Shown: piece after piece, positions 27,263-35,361 of the stretch
Layout of the letters: every line of letters begins with the position of its first letter
How positions within the stretch are numbered: position 1 is the first letter of the stretch
NCBI RefSeq assembly: GCF_029632765.1
Contig: NZ_CP121247.1
Span: forward strand, 496,001 to 560,000
Direction: 5' to 3'
Length of the DNA stretch: 64,000 nucleotides
Source of the DNA: Arcanobacterium wilhelmae
GTDB taxonomy: Bacteria > Actinomycetota > Actinomycetes > Actinomycetales > Actinomycetaceae
Made by a program: the position numbers and the translations under genes
Notes under the pieces: generated by a model
What the model was told of the DNA's origin: nothing
The model's database searches: none
Seen by the model: the letters and a program-made list of their open reading frames with translations, nothing else

Positions 27263-27685
27263 GTGCAAGGAATTCGTAGGTGTTCACGTAGAAACTGCCC
27301 CAACCCCGCCGTCGCAACGATGACGTACGGGTACGACGAGGCGACTGCCGTGATCGGTCCGCTCTCCCCGCTTCCGCAGCCGGGGACGATCGATCTGTGT
27401 GCACAGCATGCCCAATCGGTGACGATGCCGGTGGGCTGGCAGGTGATCCGCTTACAGACGGAGTTTGAAGAAGCACCGCCGTCGTCGGACGATCTGCTTG
27501 CGCTTGCGGACGCGATCCGTGAGGCATCACGGACGGAGGTTCCGCCGCCCGTTCGCGCCCAGCGCGAGGTTCGACGGCCAACAGATGTGCCGCGCCACGT
27601 GCCGCGCCCGCGTTTGGCGGTGATCAACGGCGAAGGGGAAGACGACGGTCCGGCAGGCCCAGAAATTCACTCCGTGGAAGAGTAA
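27263..27685 (+). CDS. DUF3499 family protein
   Basis: A 140-residue protein of a family found only in actinobacteria. The N-terminal about 55 residues are the conserved core: RRCSRRNCPNPAVATMTYGYDEATAVIGPL then DLCAQHAQSV. Its spaced Cys residues and His suggest a small metal-binding (zinc) module. The C-terminal half is Pro/Arg/Glu-rich and probably disordered. Function unknown. The GTG at 27263 is the only start that keeps the full core and lies directly after an extended -10 element. Confidence 0.82.
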   Translation: MQGIRRCSRRNCPNPAVATMTYGYDEATAVIGPLSPLPQPGTIDLCAQHAQSVTMPVGWQVIRLQTEFEEAPPSSDDLLALADAIREASRTEVPPPVRAQREVRRPTDVPRHVPRPRLAVINGEGEDDGPAGPEIHSVEE

Positions 27686-28516
27686 CTATTCCAGCCCGTA
27701 GGGGAGCGCAGTGGCTCGGCTGGAGGTGGTGCGATTTTTCTTCAGCGAAGCCTGCGCCGCCTGGGCACCGTTGCGCGCGATTGCCGCCAGTGCCGCAGCA
27801 ATGAACATTTCTGCCGCAGTTTCAGCCGGCGGGTGCGGTGTTGCGTACTCCCGCAGTTGCGCGGCGAGGGTGCGCGAACGTTCCTCGCGTGTTGCTGGCG
27901 CCATTTTCTCCATGACGGCCAGGTGCGTTGCTGCGGCGTTCACCAGCGACGCCGGTGCGCCCTGGAACGTCGCGTTGCTGGCCCAGTGTTCCACTTCAGG
28001 CGACAGTGGCGTGTTGCGCTGTCGCGGGCGAGCCGGGATGCGCCGGATGACGAGGGTGCCGGCGAAGAGATCGCCCATCCGGCTTCCCGTTTTCGAAAAA
28101 GCCGCCACGATTGTGGCGAGTGCGCCGAGCGTCATCCACACTTCGCCGATTCCGACGAGGGACCGCAGCAGTGCATCGCGAACGGATATCGATCCGCCGT
28201 CGGCCCGCACTACTTGTGTTCGGGTGATGAGCTTGCCGATAGTTCGCCCGCCGCTCGCAGCAGTGACCAGCGCGGGAAGGAACACTAATCCAATCGCAAT
28301 CGTCAAGGTTGAGATCGCCTTGGTTTGCGGATCGTTGAAATCCACCACCGTGGTGTAGTCCAGTGATCCGAGCGTGAGGAGGATGATGATCGTCAGGAGG
28401 CTGTAGTCGATGAGGCCGGAAAGCATACGTGAAAACACGGTGGCGGTTTCGAGCTCGAGGGGGACGCCGTCGCCGGTGGTGATCACGGTGTTTGGGGGCA
28501 GATCGGGGGCATTCAC
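27686..28516 (-). CDS. RDD family membrane protein
   Basis: A 276-residue protein with an RDD domain: Arg in SRMLSGLIDYSLL, Asp in the first helix, and about three transmembrane segments before residue 155, including GRTIGKLITRTQVVRADGGSISVRDALLR. The C-terminal about 110 residues are Ala-rich and soluble. RDD proteins are of uncertain role, some linked to ion exchange. It is divergent from the SpoIIM-like gene, an arrangement conserved beside MoxR/DUF58 clusters in actinobacteria (compare M. tuberculosis Rv3695 and Rv3694c). It ends one base after the DUF3499 stop. Confidence 0.85.
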   Translation of the reverse strand: MNAPDLPPNTVITTGDGVPLELETATVFSRMLSGLIDYSLLTIIILLTLGSLDYTTVVDFNDPQTKAISTLTIAIGLVFLPALVTAASGGRTIGKLITRTQVVRADGGSISVRDALLRSLVGIGEVWMTLGALATIVAAFSKTGSRMGDLFAGTLVIRRIPARPRQRNTPLSPEVEHWASNATFQGAPASLVNAAATHLAVMEKMAPATREERSRTLAAQLREYATPHPPAETAAEMFIAAALAAIARNGAQAAQASLKKNRTTSSRATALPYGLE

Positions 28517-28560
28517 CCTCCTAGTTTATCGAACGATATATTTTGTGGAAAAATGGTGGC

Positions 28561-29523
28561 ATGTATTCGATCGCTTTCGCACGTGTTCACGGCCCAACAT
28601 GGGCGCGCTTGGAACAACTGGCGCTCAAGCGCGTGCGCTCGGGGCGAGAGTCGGAAGAATTTGTGGCACTGTACAAGGAAGTGACGGGTCACCTTGCGTA
28701 CCTGCGTGCCGAGGGTGCGCCGAGTGCAGATGTTCGTGAGGTTTCGCGGATCCTGGCTCTTGCGCGCGGCTCGCTCACGTCGGCAAAGAGCTCCTCGCTT
28801 CGGGGCCTGGCGCAATTCTTCGGCCGCGAGCTCCCGCGAGCTTTCTTCCGTGTGCGCTGGTGGGCGGCTGGGTTCGCTGTTCTCACCCTTGCTCTTGCAG
28901 TAACGACCGCGCTTTACCTTTCCACTCATCCTCAGGCGTTCGCCGCGCTCGGCAGCGAGGCAGATCTCGCACACGTAGCGAAAGTAGAGTTTTCGAGCTA
29001 CTACACCGAGCACGCTCATTCGGATTTTTCGGCGATCGTGTGGACGAACAATGCCTGGATCGCGCTCGTGAGCGTCGGTGCGGGGTTCACTGGTGTCTTT
29101 CCGGTGTACATGATCTGGCAGAACGCGGTGAACGTCGGCGCAATGGGGGCGATCATGGCACACTTTGGTGAACTCCCCACGTTCTTTTGGCTGATCATCC
29201 CGCACGGCCTGCTGGAGCTGACAGCGATCTTCTTCGCCGCGGGCGCCGGGTTCAAACTGTTTTGGACAATTCTGGCTCCGGGCCCGTTCCCGCGCGCCGT
29301 CGCGTTTGCTCGCGAGGGGAAGCAGACTTTGCTCGTCGGCTTCGGGCTGGTGGGTGTGCTGGGGCTGTCGGCCCTCGTCGAGGGTTTCGTGACCCCATCT
29401 TCGCTGCCACCCGTGGTGAAAGTTGTGATTGGCGCGCTTGCGCTGGGCGCGTTCGTCGTCTGGTATGAGGTGGGTGGGCGCCGTGCAAAGGCGCCCGACG
29501 AGCCCATACTTTATGCCGCCTAG
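28561..29523 (+). CDS. SpoIIM-like (stage II sporulation protein M family) membrane protein
   Basis: A 320-residue membrane protein. The soluble N-terminal about 95 residues are basic and helical, and several transmembrane helices follow; the conserved NNAWIALVSVGAG and HGLLELTAIFFAAGAGF blocks mark the SpoIIM family. In sporulating Firmicutes SpoIIM works with peptidoglycan hydrolases; this non-sporulating context suggests an envelope role. I chose the ATG at 28561 (MYSIAFARVHG) over a TTG 18 bases upstream. Its stop overlaps the convergent DUF58 stop by three bases. Confidence 0.85.
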   Translation: MYSIAFARVHGPTWARLEQLALKRVRSGRESEEFVALYKEVTGHLAYLRAEGAPSADVREVSRILALARGSLTSAKSSSLRGLAQFFGRELPRAFFRVRWWAAGFAVLTLALAVTTALYLSTHPQAFAALGSEADLAHVAKVEFSSYYTEHAHSDFSAIVWTNNAWIALVSVGAGFTGVFPVYMIWQNAVNVGAMGAIMAHFGELPTFFWLIIPHGLLELTAIFFAAGAGFKLFWTILAPGPFPRAVAFAREGKQTLLVGFGLVGVLGLSALVEGFVTPSSLPPVVKVVIGALALGAFVVWYEVGGRRAKAPDEPILYAA

Positions 29524-30773
29524 AGTTGGCCTGCTGCTTTCAGGCAGAGGTAGGCGTCCGCAGTTTTCGCAGGCAGATCATGCGTGTACGCCGTGATCAC
29601 GCGGATTCCCCCGTGGCTCAGCTGGGTGGCGTAACCGCTTTGCGTGAGCCGGTCGCGCGCGTCTGCAGCCCGCAGGTAGGCGTTCCACACTGGCTCGAGT
29701 GAGTTTTCGAGGTTGTCGATTTGCGGGTTTGCGACGATGACCGGGGCGAGAGTGCGCAGGGCGGCGAACTGCTCGGGCTCGATTGTTGCAGGGTCGGTCA
29801 CAACCACGATGAGCGAAGCTCGGATCGAACGCGCGACGGCGAGTGCGGGCTGGAGGCTGGTGGCGAGGGAGCTCGGTTCGACGTCGGCGAGTGCGGCTCC
29901 GACGTCGAAGATCGGGTTCGCCGAATGAGACACGCTTGCGCGGGCACGGACGAGGTGGTCGAGCGCAAGCACCGTGAGCGAGTCGCCTGCCTTCGCTGCG
30001 ACGGCACTCATCAGCAACGCGGTCTCAATCGCTGCGTCGAACAGAGGTGCGTTTCCTGAGCGCAACGAGAGTGCACGCCCAGCGTCAAGAACGACGAGGA
30101 TGCGCCGGTCGCGCTCGGGAAGCCAGGTTCGTACGACCGCGGTTCCCAGGCGCGCGGTGGAGCGCCAGTCGATAGCGCGCACGTCGTCGCCGGCCACATA
30201 TTCTCGCAACGAATCGAATTCTGTGCCTTCGCCGCGCTGGAGGAGGAGGGCGCGACCGTCGAGCTCGCGCAGTTTGCGCACACGCTGTGGCAGCGCGGAG
30301 GCTGAGTGGAACGCGGGCGTGGTCAGCAGGCTCCACGCGGTCGGAAACGTGCGCTGACGGCCGGCGAGGCGGAAAGGGCCGCGCGTGCGGATCGTGAGAG
30401 CCGACGAGCGAAGAGTCCCCCGGCGTCGCGGGCTCATGGTGGCGCTTGCGCTGTCACTCCCACCTTGCGTGTCGAACGTGTGACGCGACGGCGCAACACC
30501 GGCAGATGGGGGCCACGCGTCGCGGAACTCGCCCACGATGCGCCGCTCGCTGGATACCGAGTATGCAACCTCGGCGCTGTGCCCGAGCCGCACCGACGTC
30601 GGGGCGATACGCTCCACGTGCACGCGCCGCGGCGACGGCGCGAGTAGGGCGTCAAGGACAGCAAGCGTGCCGAGCAACGCAATGTAGGCGAGCGCCGCCG
30701 TGGCTGACGCCGTCACTATCGCCACTACCAGCGCGCCGAACGCCGCAACGAGCGCAGGAAACCGCAGGTACAT
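29520..30773 (-). CDS. DUF58 / vWA-like protein of the MoxR operon
   Basis: A 417-residue protein with two N-terminal transmembrane helices, a beta-rich external segment, and a C-terminal von Willebrand A-like domain starting with the DUF58 signature REYVAGDDVRAIDWRSTARLG and ILVVLDAGRAL, a reduced metal-site motif. DUF58 proteins are encoded with MoxR ATPases, which are thought to remodel or load partner proteins. The ATG shares one base with the stop of the MoxR gene upstream. Molecular role unknown. Confidence 0.87.
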   Translation of the reverse strand: MYLRFPALVAAFGALVVAIVTASATAALAYIALLGTLAVLDALLAPSPRRVHVERIAPTSVRLGHSAEVAYSVSSERRIVGEFRDAWPPSAGVAPSRHTFDTQGGSDSASATMSPRRRGTLRSSALTIRTRGPFRLAGRQRTFPTAWSLLTTPAFHSASALPQRVRKLRELDGRALLLQRGEGTEFDSLREYVAGDDVRAIDWRSTARLGTAVVRTWLPERDRRILVVLDAGRALSLRSGNAPLFDAAIETALLMSAVAAKAGDSLTVLALDHLVRARASVSHSANPIFDVGAALADVEPSSLATSLQPALAVARSIRASLIVVVTDPATIEPEQFAALRTLAPVIVANPQIDNLENSLEPVWNAYLRAADARDRLTQSGYATQLSHGGIRVITAYTHDLPAKTADAYLCLKAAGQL

Positions 30774-31717
30774 TAGCGTGGCACCGCCACTGACGAGGTG
30801 ATCTGGTTGATCACGTCGCTCGCGCGGGCACCGTCGAGCTCTGCCTCGGAACGCAGCGTGATTCGGTGCGCGAGGGTGGGAAGCGCGAAGCCTTTAACGT
30901 CGTCGGGGGTGACGAACGTGCGCCCCTGCAACCAGGCCCAGGCGCGTGCCGCTGCGAGCAGCGACGTGGCGCCTCGCGGAGAGGAGCCGGCCGCGACGGC
31001 CGGCACATGCCGTGTTGCCTGGACAAGATCGACGATGTAGCCGAGCACTTGCTCTGAGACCTCAACTTTTGCGACTTCGGCTCGGGCTGCGAGTACGTCA
31101 GCGGCGGAGGCGACCGGCGTGATCCCCGCCGTTTCCATCTGTGTGGGGTCGAAGTGTGCCGCGTGGCGGGTGAGTACTTCGAGCTCCACCTCGCGCGAGG
31201 GGAGAGACAGGCTCACCTTCATCATGAAGCGATCCACCTGTGCTTCCGGGAGCGGGTAGGTGCCCGCGTATTCGATCGGGTTTTGGGTGGCAATCACGAT
31301 GAACGGATCGGGGAGAGGCTTGGGTGAGCCGTCGATACTCACGTGGTGTTCGGCCATCGCTTCGAGCAGTGCCGCCTGGGTTTTGGGAGGAGTTCGGTTG
31401 ATTTCATCGGCGAGGAGGACGGAGGTGAAAACCGGGCCCGGGCGGAAGGTGAAGGTGCCGTCGGCGAAAACGAGTGATCCGGTGAGGTCGCCGGGCATGA
31501 GATCGGGGGTGAACTGTACGCGCGTGTGTGGCAGCGACGTCGCTGCCGCGAGCGAGCGCGCCAGCAGGGTTTTGGCGGTGCCGGGTGCCCCCTCGAGGAG
31601 CACGTGGCCCGAGCCAAGGAGTGCCACGAGTACGGCGCTGATGGCAGCGTCGTTGCCGACAATCGCTTTGGCGATCTCGGTGCGGATGGCAATGAATTTG
31701 TCGTGGGTGTCGCTCAT
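30773..31717 (-). CDS. MoxR-family AAA+ ATPase
   Basis: A 314-residue AAA+ ATPase: Walker A in LEGAPGTAKTLLAR (about residue 40), Walker B LLADEINRTPPKTQAALLEAM, sensor 1 VIATQNPIEYAGTYPLPEAQVDRF, and sensor 2 SPRGATSLLAAARAWA. MoxR proteins form hexameric chaperone-like machines that act on vWA-domain partners, here presumably the DUF58 product encoded directly downstream. The start overlaps the DUF4350 stop by four bases; the five genes of this operon are fully coupled. Confidence 0.92.
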   Translation of the reverse strand: MSDTHDKFIAIRTEIAKAIVGNDAAISAVLVALLGSGHVLLEGAPGTAKTLLARSLAAATSLPHTRVQFTPDLMPGDLTGSLVFADGTFTFRPGPVFTSVLLADEINRTPPKTQAALLEAMAEHHVSIDGSPKPLPDPFIVIATQNPIEYAGTYPLPEAQVDRFMMKVSLSLPSREVELEVLTRHAAHFDPTQMETAGITPVASAADVLAARAEVAKVEVSEQVLGYIVDLVQATRHVPAVAAGSSPRGATSLLAAARAWAWLQGRTFVTPDDVKGFALPTLAHRITLRSEAELDGARASDVINQITSSVAVPR

Positions 31718-32757
31718 GAGATTCCTTCGAGTTCGCGTTGTATCTCAACCAACTGGGCGTCGGTTGTGATGGGACGTGTATATAAGAGATTCATCAGTTG
31801 TGCCGGCTCGACTCCTGTGTGCGCTGAGAGCGTGGCGACGACGACGTCGGGGCTTGCGTTGCGCGCAATCCCGGCGCTTGGTGCGAGGCGCGCGATCGCG
31901 TCGGCGCGCAGCACGGCTGCTGCGCGTGCTGGGTCGGCCGATTTCGAGTAGAGCAGGGCGAGGCCGCGCCGCGATTCGCGGCTGTCGACCGCTGACGGAA
32001 GTCGTTCGGCGACGAGCGGACCAAACCTGCGGCCGGCGTACGCGCCGGCGAAGAGCACGACGCCACAGGCGGCGATCAGCGTGGGGATGACCCACGGATA
32101 CGTGAGTGTGGGTGCGGGCGTGGGTGCTGCAGGGCTCCACACCGCGTTCACGCTGACCCAGAGAATCGACGGCGAATCGAACAGTTCGAGCCCGAGCGCG
32201 GCGTTGTGGTTTTTGGCGAGTTTTTCGTTGGTCAGGAGCGAACCATCAGCGACAAGCGTAAGGCCCGCTCGCTCGCCGACGACGACGCCGCCCGCTGCCG
32301 GAAACGTTCCGGGCCCGTCGATGACCTGGGAGATCGGCCCAATAACGGTGGCCGAGTATCCGGAGCCGGAGGCGGTGGGTGCGCCTGCCCAGCGTGGAGT
32401 GAGGTCGATGCCCCAGTGTTTTAACGAGGCGGTTGTGGCATCGGAGAAGATCACGATGCGCGCGCCGCTGTTGCGCAGGATTTCGGCGTGTTCGGTGCTG
32501 AGCGCACTGGCGACCGACCACGGGATAGCAATGAGGGTGGAGGAATCCGCCGTTTGAACGGCGTCGGAAATCGAGTAGTGGAAGGCGATCGATGCGCCGC
32601 GGTCCTCGAGGAGGGCCGCGAAAGCTCCCGCGCCTTCGGGCATCACGGAATCTGGCGCGTAGGCCTCTTTACGCGGCTGGCCGGGAGTCAAAGCGATGAT
32701 GAGGGTAACCAGCAGCGTGAGGACGACGGCGAGTGCGAACCAGCGGCGTTTGCTCAC
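31714..32757 (-). CDS. DUF4350 domain membrane protein
   Basis: A 347-residue protein with a helix near the N-terminus (WFALAVVLTLLVTLIIAL), an external DUF4350 domain that resembles a class I glutamine amidotransferase-like fold (SDSVMPEGAGAFAALLEDRG, then ARIVIFSDATT), a second helix near residue 230 (TLIAACGVVLFAGAYAG), and a cytoplasmic C-terminal part. It is a fixed member of MoxR-DUF58 operons. The GTG start overlaps the DUF4129 stop by four bases. No enzyme activity can be claimed. Confidence 0.82.
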   Translation of the reverse strand: MSKRRWFALAVVLTLLVTLIIALTPGQPRKEAYAPDSVMPEGAGAFAALLEDRGASIAFHYSISDAVQTADSSTLIAIPWSVASALSTEHAEILRNSGARIVIFSDATTASLKHWGIDLTPRWAGAPTASGSGYSATVIGPISQVIDGPGTFPAAGGVVVGERAGLTLVADGSLLTNEKLAKNHNAALGLELFDSPSILWVSVNAVWSPAAPTPAPTLTYPWVIPTLIAACGVVLFAGAYAGRRFGPLVAERLPSAVDSRESRRGLALLYSKSADPARAAAVLRADAIARLAPSAGIARNASPDVVVATLSAHTGVEPAQLMNLLYTRPITTDAQLVEIQRELEGIS

Positions 32758-33344
32758 GACGTCACCTCCTGGCGGCTGTTTGTGAACGTTGCGACGGCGA
32801 GAGAACGCATTGCTTCGACATCGGCAAGGGTCGCCGTGTGGTGGCCGTAGGCGACAGCGTTAAACAGGGCCGCAGCGGCAAGGAAATCACCCGGTGCGAC
32901 GGCGGTGGCGAGCTGGGCTGCTTCGCTCGCCGTCGTCGACGGTGCAACGACGATGCGTCCGGATTCGTGGAGGCGCGCAATCGCCGCGCGGACATAGAGG
33001 AGGACGGCCTCGTTTGGCGTGCTCGCCACCTGGGCGCGCGCCAGCAACGAATTCGCGCTCTTTTCCACCTCGTGCCCGAGCGGCGCCGAGCGTGCGATGC
33101 GCCCCGTACGGCGGAACGCTCGAAAAACCAGCCACACCACGAGCGCGGCAATAACTACACCAACCACGATCCAGATGAAACCGAACCACGATCTTGTGCC
33201 ACCGGCGTCGCCGGAAAAAAGGTTCTCCATCAACCAGCGCCACCCGCGCGAAAGGAAACTTTCGCGCGGGTGGTACTTGGATTTGGCGAGCTCCGCCTCC
33301 GCCGCGCGCTGCGCGTCGGATGGGTCGATGCTCGCGAGAAACAT
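32754..33344 (-). CDS. DUF4129 domain membrane protein
   Basis: A 196-residue protein with one transmembrane helix near residue 60 (FGFIWIVVGVVIAALVVWLVF), preceded by REWRWLMENLF-like amphipathic sequence. The soluble C-terminal DUF4129 region (NEAVLLYVRAAIARLHESG) resembles the cytoplasmic tail of transglutaminase-like proteins found in MoxR operons. The transglutaminase domain itself is missing. It shares one base with the upstream gene. Confidence 0.8.
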   Translation of the reverse strand: MFLASIDPSDAQRAAEAELAKSKYHPRESFLSRGWRWLMENLFSGDAGGTRSWFGFIWIVVGVVIAALVVWLVFRAFRRTGRIARSAPLGHEVEKSANSLLARAQVASTPNEAVLLYVRAAIARLHESGRIVVAPSTTASEAAQLATAVAPGDFLAAAALFNAVAYGHHTATLADVEAMRSLAVATFTNSRQEVTS

Positions 33345-34486
33345 CAGGCCTCCACGTAGGCGGCCGGGGTGACTCCCTCACGGGTCAGACGCATGTTCAC
33401 GTACAGCACCGACTGGATCGCGAGGAAGAAGGGAACAAAGATGATCGACCCGAGCACGGAGGTAATGAACCCGACGATGATGCCGATGGCGGTTGAATCA
33501 GTGCCCGACAGAAGCCCAATGCTGAACAGACTTCCGATCAGCCCGAAGACGATCGCACCGGCGATGCAGATGCCGAGGGTGCCCAGGCCGAGAAGGATGA
33601 GGTGGCCGGTCGAACCGCGCGTAAGCTGCCAGGAGCGGCCAATCGCACTGAACACGTTCTTGCGTTCGATCACGATCACCGGGTACACGACGAACAGTCG
33701 CGAGTAGAGCGGGTACAGGAGGATAACCAGAAGGAAGACGATCGCGAAGAAGGCCAGGATGGAGCCAATCACGGTCGCTGCACCTTGAGACGTCTTCAGG
33801 GCGGCAGTATCCGAGAAAATATTGAGTAGCATCGCGAAGAAGAGTGCGCCGAAAATCACCACAACAACGACGGTGACGAGGATCTGGAACAGTAACGCGT
33901 GCAGCATCGTGCGGCCGGCGCCGCGGCCAGCATCGGCGCTCGCCTCGGCGAAATTGACTTTGCGGCCGAGCGCGCCCTTCGCTGTTGCGCGCATCGCCGC
34001 CCCTGTCATCAAGGCAACCATGAGGCCACCCACGAGCAAGTTGATGAGGATCGGCCACGACGAGGTAGATTCGAGCGCGTGGGAAAGCGCCTGCGGATCG
34101 TTCGTATCAGTGATCGGCGCGCCGTCAAAGACGACGCCGGTGAGTGCATTGACAACAAGGGCGATCAGCCAGATGAGCATCGGGACGACGACCAGGCCCA
34201 TCGGGTTGAAACGAATGATGCGCATTGCGGCATCGAACGTTTCGCCCACACCGAGCGGGCGTAGCGGGAACAACGACGTCGGTGCACCCGGGATCTGCTG
34301 CGGATACGGCTGGAGGCCGCCCGGTTGCGCATATGGAGCCTGGCCTTGTGGGTATCCGTTCATCGGCTGGTTCGCCAACGGTGCCTGACCGTACTGCGGT
34401 GTGTACGGCTGGCCGCTATTGGGTTGTTCCCACTGCGGGGTTGAACCAGGCTCAAACGGATTGTTGGAAGGGGGAGTTGTCATCAT
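33344..34486 (-). CDS. Polytopic membrane protein with Pro/Gln-rich N-terminus (GDPD membrane-domain type)
   Basis: A 380-residue protein. The first about 75 residues are Pro-, Gln-, Gly- and Tyr-rich and disordered (PQYGQAPLANQPMNGYPQG). About six transmembrane helices follow, beginning after FPLRPLGVGETFDAAMRIIRFNP, a motif seen in the membrane domain associated with glycerophosphodiester phosphodiesterases; the phosphodiesterase catalytic domain is absent. It is the first gene of the DUF4129-DUF4350-MoxR-DUF58 operon and is divergent from mtrA. Function unknown. ATG start with a weak GGAAT ribosome site. Confidence 0.78.
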   Translation of the reverse strand: MMTTPPSNNPFEPGSTPQWEQPNSGQPYTPQYGQAPLANQPMNGYPQGQAPYAQPGGLQPYPQQIPGAPTSLFPLRPLGVGETFDAAMRIIRFNPMGLVVVPMLIWLIALVVNALTGVVFDGAPITDTNDPQALSHALESTSSWPILINLLVGGLMVALMTGAAMRATAKGALGRKVNFAEASADAGRGAGRTMLHALLFQILVTVVVVVIFGALFFAMLLNIFSDTAALKTSQGAATVIGSILAFFAIVFLLVILLYPLYSRLFVVYPVIVIERKNVFSAIGRSWQLTRGSTGHLILLGLGTLGICIAGAIVFGLIGSLFSIGLLSGTDSTAIGIIVGFITSVLGSIIFVPFFLAIQSVLYVNMRLTREGVTPAAYVEA

Positions 34487-34501
34487 GATTCCTTCATTGA
34501 T

Positions 34502-34515
34502 AATGCCATGGCATT
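34502..34515. promoter_or_regulatory. Perfect 14 bp palindrome upstream of the MoxR operon
   Basis: AATGCCATGGCATT is a perfect palindrome 15 bases before the start of the polytopic membrane protein gene. It is near enough to the start to be an operator or part of the 5' untranslated region. No family can be assigned. Confidence 0.4.
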
Positions 34516-34526
34516 GTCGCCTTTAA

Positions 34527-34542
34527 GTTACTTTATCGTAAC
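34527..34542. promoter_or_regulatory. Candidate MtrA-type site (GTTAC-N6-GTAAC) between mtrA and the MoxR operon
   Basis: GTTAC, TTTATC, GTAAC: half-sites with an 11 bp period, resembling the GTnAC-n6-GnAAC type boxes reported for GlnR and MtrA in actinobacteria. Its place in the 194-base gap between mtrA and the divergent operon fits autoregulation or control of the divergent operon. A GATAAT-type -10 for mtrA lies at 34647-34652 without a good -35, and AAAGGAG precedes the mtrA ATG. Confidence 0.4.
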
Positions 34543-34680
34543 GTAGGCAAACGTGAACAATCTATTGCGATCGATATCTGTGGAAAACAGCTCGAATGGG
34601 CCGAGTGTACATCCGTTTTGGCATAGTAAAAACAGGACTAAACATGGATAATATGAGGGAGCGACAGAAAGGAGTGGGGT

Positions 34681-35361
34681 ATGAGTTTGCGCATCCTCGT
34701 CGTTGATGATGATCCCGGAATCTCGGAGATGGTGGCTATCCTCCTCGAATCGGAGGGTTACCAGGCAACGGTGTGTGCCAACGGCTCGAGCGTGTTGCCG
34801 CTGTTTCGTGCCGAGCATCCGGATCTCGTCCTGCTGGATGTGATGCTTCCGGGTCTCGATGGTGTTTCCGTGTGCCGCCAGCTCCGCGAAGAATCAGATG
34901 TGCCGATCATCATGATGAGTGCAAAGACGGATTCGGTGGATGTGATCGCGGGTCTTGAAGCGGGCGCGGACGATTATGTGACGAAACCCTTCGAAAACTC
35001 GGTCCTTCTCGCCCGCGTGAAGGCACGTCTGCGCCGTCAGGAGCCGGAGGCAGATGTGCTCAAGGTGGCGGATTTGACGATCGATCTCAAGGGCCACGAG
35101 GTGCGCCGTGGCACCACGTTGCTCCATCTCACCCCGCTCGAATTTGATCTTTTGGCTGTTCTCGCCCGAAAGCCGTTCCAGGTGTTCTCTCGTGAGGAGC
35201 TCCTGGAGCAGGTCTGGGGCTATCGCCATAGTGCCGACACGCGCCTTGTGAATGTGCATATCCAGCGTCTACGCGCCAAGGTGGAGAAAGATCCAGACGA
35301 TCCCCAGGTGGTGCTGACCGTCCGCGGAGTCGGTTATCGGGCGGGGGCTGCGGCTGCGTGA
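34681..35361 (+). CDS. mtrA: MtrA response regulator
   Basis: A 226-residue OmpR-type regulator. The receiver holds the acidic pair in VVDDDPG, phospho-acceptor Asp53 in LLDVMLPGLDG and Lys in DDYVTKPF; the winged-helix domain ends VRGVGYRAG. The operon order regulator-kinase-LpqB is diagnostic of MtrAB, the essential or near-essential actinobacterial system governing cell-wall metabolism, division and replication initiation. AAAGGAG precedes the ATG. The stop overlaps the mtrB start (GTGA). Confidence 0.94.
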   Translation: MSLRILVVDDDPGISEMVAILLESEGYQATVCANGSSVLPLFRAEHPDLVLLDVMLPGLDGVSVCRQLREESDVPIIMMSAKTDSVDVIAGLEAGADDYVTKPFENSVLLARVKARLRRQEPEADVLKVADLTIDLKGHEVRRGTTLLHLTPLEFDLLAVLARKPFQVFSREELLEQVWGYRHSADTRLVNVHIQRLRAKVEKDPDDPQVVLTVRGVGYRAGAAAA

